NCBI RefSeq assembly: GCF_024297145.1
Contig: NZ_JANCTC010000010.1
Coordinates: forward strand, 117,399-181,398
From: Mesorhizobium sp. LMG 17147
Lineage (GTDB): Bacteria; Pseudomonadota; Alphaproteobacteria; Rhizobiales; Rhizobiaceae
Length of the DNA: 64,000 bases
Reading direction: 5' to 3'
The notes below the pieces were generated by a model. The model had not been told where the DNA came from. It made no database searches and worked only from the letters and a program-made list of their open reading frames with translations. Shown here piece by piece: positions 60,921 through 64,000 of this stretch (the stretch's first letter is position 1; each line of letters begins with the position of its first letter). The translations under genes were made by a program, and so were the position numbers.

Positions 60921-61771
60921 CCGGGCGGGCCGACATGCGGCGCAAGGTCGGCGAGGCGATCTTTGCCGACGAGGTCGGCATCGAATATGGCATCTACGGC
61001 GCATTCCGGCTGAGGAGCGCCTACCAGCCGGTCTTCGCGCCGCGCGGCAGGTTTCTCGCCGCCGTCGCGGTCGAGGGACTGATCGAGCCGCATCGTGCAG
61101 GCAGGCCGGTGGCGCCGCAAATCTTCTTCGAAGGGGTGCCGGCAGCGGATCGGCTGTTTGTCGAAACCATGTGCCGGGTGCTGCATTTGCGCAACTTCCG
61201 CAACATCGGCGTCGACGGGCTCGACCTGTTCTTCAACTACAATCCGCTGATCAACGATGACCCCGCACGGGCGCTGGCCGAAATCAGGCTGATGACCAGG
61301 CATCTGGCGGATTTCGGCCTGCATCGCGGCATGCTGGTCTGCGAGATCACCGAGCAGGCTGCCGGCGACAAGGTGCTTGTCAGCCTGGCGCGCGAGATGC
61401 GGCGCGACGGCGTCCGCATCGCCATCGACGATTTCGGCACCGGGCATTCTACCGAAGAAAGGGTCGCCCTCGTGCAGCCCGACATCGTCAAGATCGACGG
61501 CACCTGGTTCGCCGAATTCTGCCGCCATGCCGCCGCCGAGCGGTTTTTCCGGCCACTGGTTTCGACGCTGCACGATCGCGGCGCCAAGGTGCTGGTCGAA
61601 GGCATCGAGAACGCCACGCATCTGCGCGTCGCGCTGGATGGCGGCGTCGACCTGCTGCAGGGCTTTTACCTTGCCCGGCCGGCGCTGGCCGGTACGCTGT
61701 TCGACGAGGAGCCGCTGTCGATCGACAGGCTGCTTGGCAGGGATAGCAACGTCATCCCCTTGTTCGGCTAG
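60917..61771 (+). CDS. EAL domain protein, second of pair
   Basis: A 284-residue EAL paralogue of the preceding gene. The signature is again EGL (E53). N107 in NYNP, E143/E146 in CEITEQ, D171-D172 in DDFGTGHST, K192 in VKID, E228/E231 in VEGIE and Q248 in LQGF are kept; DDFGTG is more standard than in copy 1. GTG start at 60917 overlapping the previous stop, so translation is coupled. No sensor domain precedes either EAL domain. Confidence 0.9.
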   Translation: MTGRADMRRKVGEAIFADEVGIEYGIYGAFRLRSAYQPVFAPRGRFLAAVAVEGLIEPHRAGRPVAPQIFFEGVPAADRLFVETMCRVLHLRNFRNIGVDGLDLFFNYNPLINDDPARALAEIRLMTRHLADFGLHRGMLVCEITEQAAGDKVLVSLAREMRRDGVRIAIDDFGTGHSTEERVALVQPDIVKIDGTWFAEFCRHAAAERFFRPLVSTLHDRGAKVLVEGIENATHLRVALDGGVDLLQGFYLARPALAGTLFDEEPLSIDRLLGRDSNVIPLFG

Positions 61772-61815
61772 GATATGCCGATATTCAAGTGATGCCGGCC
61801 TGCGAACGGGGGGGC

Positions 61816-61869
61816 CTGCGCTTCCGGTGCTCACGTACCCAAAAGTACGCTCCGCTCCGGTTCTCGGAA
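61816..61869. repeat. Dispersed repeat, copy 2 (after the EAL pair)
   Basis: The same sequence as at 43045-43097: CTGCGCTTCCGGTGCTCACG, TAC-ccaaaa-GTACGC and TCCGCTCCGGTTCTCGGAA. The spacer differs. It is followed by CCCGCCCTTCTCGG. Intergenic, no coding role. Confidence 0.85.
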
Positions 61870-62032
61870 CCCGCCCTTCTCGGCTCGGCCTGACTTGAAT
61901 CTCGACATATCCTGAAATGCATCAGCAGCGCTGATGGTTACGCCAAAACAAATCACTGGATGAAGCCGCCGCTGCCGCGATAGAGGCTGGATCAAGCCTT
62001 GAGACGGGTGGTTGCGAGCAAGGGGAGCGCCG

Positions 62033-62641
62033 ATGATACTCTATGGAATGATCGACAGCGGCAATTGCTACAAGCCGCGCCTTTTGATGGCCAAGCTCGG
62101 CATCCCCTTCACCAATGTCGAGGTCAGCTCGCATACCGGCGACACGCGCAAACCCGACTATGTCGCGAAAAACCCGAACGCCATGGTGCCGCTGCTCGAA
62201 CTCGACGACGGCCGGCGGCTGGCCGAATCCAACGCCATCCTGCTCTACCTCGCCGAAGGCACGCGGTTCCTGCCGGCGGACAGATACGAACGCGCGCTGG
62301 CCTATCAGTGGCTGTTCTTCGAGCAATACAGCCATGAGCCCTATATCGCCGTGCGCAGGGCGTTGCTGACCTTCCCTGAAAGAGCCAAGGATGCGACGCC
62401 CGAGCGGCTGGCGCTGACGCTGGAGCGCGGCAACAAGGCGCTCGGCGTCATGGACAAGCACCTGGCCGGGAGCAGCTTCTTCGCCGGCAATGCGCTCAGC
62501 GTCGCCGACATCGCGCTCTATGCCTATACGCATACGGCCGAGACGGGTGGGTTTCAGCTCGACGCCTATCCGGCGGTGGCCGCCTGGCTGAAAAGGGTCG
62601 AGGCCGATCCGGGGCACGTGCCGCTGGAGTGGTTGCCTTAG
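62033..62641 (+). CDS. Glutathione S-transferase family protein
   Basis: A 202-residue GST. The N-terminal thioredoxin-like domain starts MILYGMIDSGNCYKPRLLMA (Ser/Cys at the catalytic place) and has the glutathione-binding VPLLELDDGRRLAESNAILL with Glu-Ser; the C-terminal helical domain has FFAGNALSVADIALYAYTHT with the N-capping box. Role: glutathione-dependent conjugation or reduction; substrate unknown. Start at 62033, AGGGGAG upstream. Confidence 0.92.
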   Translation: MILYGMIDSGNCYKPRLLMAKLGIPFTNVEVSSHTGDTRKPDYVAKNPNAMVPLLELDDGRRLAESNAILLYLAEGTRFLPADRYERALAYQWLFFEQYSHEPYIAVRRALLTFPERAKDATPERLALTLERGNKALGVMDKHLAGSSFFAGNALSVADIALYAYTHTAETGGFQLDAYPAVAAWLKRVEADPGHVPLEWLP

Positions 62642-62756
62642 TTCTGTCCTCACGCTTGTCGCCGCTTCGCGGCTCGCTCCGGACGGGGCGCGCCAAAAGG
62701 CGCGACGCCCGGTCGGGCTTGCGGCCTTCGGCCGATGGCGTGAAATCCGGATGGTA

Positions 62757-63008
62757 CTATTTCAGCAGGCGATCATATTCGGAATGGGTGCCTATCCAGA
62801 ACCAGACCACGTCATCGTGGTCGCGAACAGCCACGGCGCGGTAGTTGATATCAACCCGCGACCAGTAGCGCCCGACCTGTTTGAAATGCAACGACGGGTG
62901 GAACGGGTCAGAATTCAGTTTGGCGAAACGTCTGTTCGCCTTTACTCTGATTAACGAGGGCAGTTTTGCGTACGCCTCCCAAAACGAGGGAGTAGCAAAA
63001 TGATTCAC
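62757..63008 (-). CDS. RelE-superfamily toxin of a toxin-antitoxin pair
   Basis: An 83-residue basic protein from a GTG at 63008: NHFATPSFWEAYAKLPSLIR, VKANRRFAKLNSDPFHPSLH, FKQVGRYWSRVDINYRAVAV, VWFWIGTHSEYDRLL. The fold pattern and the terminal H-x-E-Y-D are those of RelE/YafQ/HigB-like mRNA interferases. The start overlaps the antitoxin stop by 4 bp (GTGA), typical of such pairs with the antitoxin first. Confidence 0.85.
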   Translation of the reverse strand: MNHFATPSFWEAYAKLPSLIRVKANRRFAKLNSDPFHPSLHFKQVGRYWSRVDINYRAVAVRDHDDVVWFWIGTHSEYDRLLK

Positions 63009-63205
63009 AGAGGGCGGGTCCGGCCGGTGCAATGATCAGCCAAGGCCTGCTCGGCAAGCTTGTCCAGCCTGCCGACCTTGGCGTCGGCTTCGAACTGACG
63101 GTCCCACATGTCGGCCTGCAGCGCCTCGAACCATGCGGCAAACGCCTTGAGCTCTTCGGGGCTTAGTTCGGCGACGGATTTCTCAATCTGTTCAAGCTTG
63201 CTCAT
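63005..63205 (-). CDS. Antitoxin of the RelE-type pair
   Basis: A 66-residue acidic protein: MSKLEQIEKSVAELSPEELK, AFAAWFEALQADMWDRQFEA, DAKVGRLDKLAEQALADHCT. It has a short helical N-terminus and an amphipathic C-terminus that probably wraps the toxin. It comes first in the operon. Upstream are GGACCA/TGGTCC words, possible autoregulation sites. Confidence 0.82.
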   Translation of the reverse strand: MSKLEQIEKSVAELSPEELKAFAAWFEALQADMWDRQFEADAKVGRLDKLAEQALADHCTGRTRPL

Positions 63206-63214
63206 GAATTAATA

Positions 63215-63259
63215 GGACCACATTGGGTAAAAACACCACAAAGTGGTCCCGTAGGACCA
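63215..63259. promoter_or_regulatory. Probable operator of the toxin-antitoxin pair
   Basis: GGACCAC (63215-63221) and GTGGTCC (63243-63249) are inverted copies, with another GGACCA at 63254-63259. The first starts 10 bases before the antitoxin start. Repression by a toxin-antitoxin complex would fit. Confidence 0.55.
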
Positions 63260-63287
63260 AGGCGGCGGTTCACCGGATTTCAGACAG

Positions 63288-63314
63288 CAAAAAGGCGGGA
63301 CAAAATCCCGCCTT
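63288..63314 (-). terminator. Terminator downstream of the cold-shock gene
   Basis: AAGGCGGGA and TCCCGCCTT form a 9-bp stem with loop CAAAA; on the minus strand it is followed by five T. It lies about 165 bases after the csp stop, so it may end a csp transcript with a long 3' part, and it separates csp from the toxin-antitoxin pair. Confidence 0.8.
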
Positions 63315-63480
63315 CCCATGCTTGGTAGCCCGATCGGGAGCGTTTTGGCCGGGCCGGCAGCAATCTGCTGCTTCGGCTTGTCGGGGTCTTTCGCTCCGGC
63401 GCGCTTCTCGCGCGACCGCCAGTACATCCGTGACTTGCCGCGCGCCCCGGGCTATCGCCCGGCGGGCGCCATTCGCAAAA

Positions 63481-63693
63481 TCAGGCTGCCTTGCTCAGAG
63501 ATCCAGCGGACGACTTGCCAGTGCGGCGGTCCTGCTCGATCTCGAAGTTGATCTTCTGGCCTTCGACCAGGGTCGACAGTCCAGCACGCTCGACTGCGGA
63601 GATGTGAACGAAAACGTCCGCGCCGCCGCTGTCAGGCTGAATGAAGCCGAAACCCTTGGTGGAATTAAACCACTTGACCGTACCTGTTGCCAT
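63481..63693 (-). CDS. cspA: Cold-shock protein (CspA family)
   Basis: A 70-residue single cold-shock domain: MATGTVKWFNSTKGFGFIQP with RNP1 (KGFGFI) and RNP2 (VFVHIS), then VEGQKINFEIEQDRRTGKSS. It binds single-stranded RNA/DNA and works as an RNA chaperone. The start at 63693 follows AAGGA. About 150 bases of leader lie upstream, as usual for cspA-type mRNA thermosensors, though no structure was tested here. Confidence 0.95.
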   Translation of the reverse strand: MATGTVKWFNSTKGFGFIQPDSGGADVFVHISAVERAGLSTLVEGQKINFEIEQDRRTGKSSAGSLSKAA

Positions 63694-63874
63694 TTCGATA
63701 GTCCTTACGTTTGCTTTAGTTTGACTGGACCGAAACCCAGCCGGTTTGTATCGAGATTTTGGAGATAGAACGTCAGCAAACGCGAATATCGCGAGGCCCG
63801 GATCGATCGGCCGAAATATCAATGGACCGCATATAATATGCCTTCGCGCAAAAAACAAGACGGGGCGGAAAATG

Positions 63875-64000
63875 TGTCGTAAGCAGATGAGTTGTCCGGA
63901 TTAGGTAGCACATGAGTTGTCCGGTTTTATCGCCAGCCAAAGGGAGGCTGGGGATGAGACGGACGGCATGGCTACAGGGCCGGAGAATGCAGAAGTTTCG
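63875..64000 (+). mobile_element. Left end of an insertion sequence, cut by the window edge
   Basis: Just before a transposase start, the 13-bp word ATGAGTTGTCCGG occurs twice (63887-63899 and 63912-63924), 25 bases apart; such sub-terminal repeats near an IS end are likely transposase sites. The exact left end cannot be fixed without the right end; about 63875 is an estimate. Confidence 0.7.
63954..64000 (+). CDS. Transposase, N-terminal fragment at the window edge
   Basis: ATG at 63954 after AGGGAGGC, reading MRRTAWLQGRRMQKF to the edge. This start is what I recall from ISNCY/IS481-like transposases of Mesorhizobium and relatives (MRRTAWLQ..RMQKF). Only 15 residues are visible. Confidence 0.7.
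   Translation, partial: MRRTAWLQGRRMQKF

Noticed and set aside
63209..63427. Minus-strand 72-codon frame between csp and the antitoxin
   Set aside because: A strong terminator hairpin lies within it and the composition is not protein-like.
63870..63930. CRISPR-like repeat
   Set aside because: Only two 13-bp copies, directly before a transposase start; IS-end repeats explain them better.

Overview
The window is high-GC DNA from an alphaproteobacterium of the order Rhizobiales, most like Mesorhizobium. Pointers are UvrB with long N- and C-terminal extensions, DUF1127 micro-proteins, tandem extensin-like proteins, a Lrp-trxB-lsrB(vtlR) block followed by an AbcR-type small RNA candidate, and GC-rich palindromic repeats between and even inside genes. 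No rRNA, tRNA, CRISPR array, phage module or replication origin was recognised.

Layout. 1-14 kb: partial VOC protein, DUF1127 protein, ABC-F ATPase, uvrB (with two in-frame palindromic repeat insertions), a frameshifted EF-hand-like gene, CapA-like protein, DUF3137 and DUF2314 proteins, a Tat-exported FAD oxidase and a two-gene membrane operon. 14-25 kb: lipid kinase, a 187-bp inverted-repeat element, an enolase-superfamily dehydratase/GMC oxidoreductase operon, GNAT, Tat-exported metallo-beta-lactamase-fold hydrolase, acyl-CoA thioesterase, and two HxlR regulators each divergent from a redox enzyme. 25-38 kb: acid phosphatase, frameshifted FKBP and SDR genes, two VOC proteins, a LysR gene with a perfect dyad at its start, an SbmA/BacA-type ABC exporter, rifamycin ADP-ribosyltransferase (arr), a CBS/CorC membrane protein and a LysR/oxidoreductase pair. 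38-54 kb: LssY-like protein, two extensin-like proteins, a TPR protein, greA with a terminator-like leader, the ADP-heptose and inner-core LPS genes (waaC, waaF, hldD, hldE, gmhA), then Lrp, trxB, lsrB and an AbcR-like sRNA. 54-64 kb: EF-G paralogue, alpha/beta hydrolase, two ICMT-like methyltransferases (one at 53.0 kb), cupin, aspartate aminotransferase, two overlapping EAL genes, GST, a RelE-type toxin-antitoxin pair, a cold-shock protein and the left end of an insertion sequence cut by the window edge.

How genes work together. GmhA, HldE and HldD make ADP-L-glycero-D-manno-heptose, which WaaC and WaaF add to Kdo/heptose of the LPS core; the phosphatase GmhB is not here. The block greA / LPS core / lrp / trxB / lsrB matches the gene order I recall from Sinorhizobium meliloti, but with heptose genes in place of lpsBEDC. 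LsrB/VtlR-type regulators are known activators of AbcR sRNAs, and the sRNA candidate here has a perfect dyad just upstream of its promoter. Several redox enzymes sit back-to-back with their likely regulators.

Three genes (near 6.74, 26.35 and 27.15 kb) are split by what look like single-base losses or gains in or near G/C runs. They may be recent mutations or sequencing errors. Starts were moved from the longest open frame where a ribosome-binding site or family alignment pointed to an internal start.
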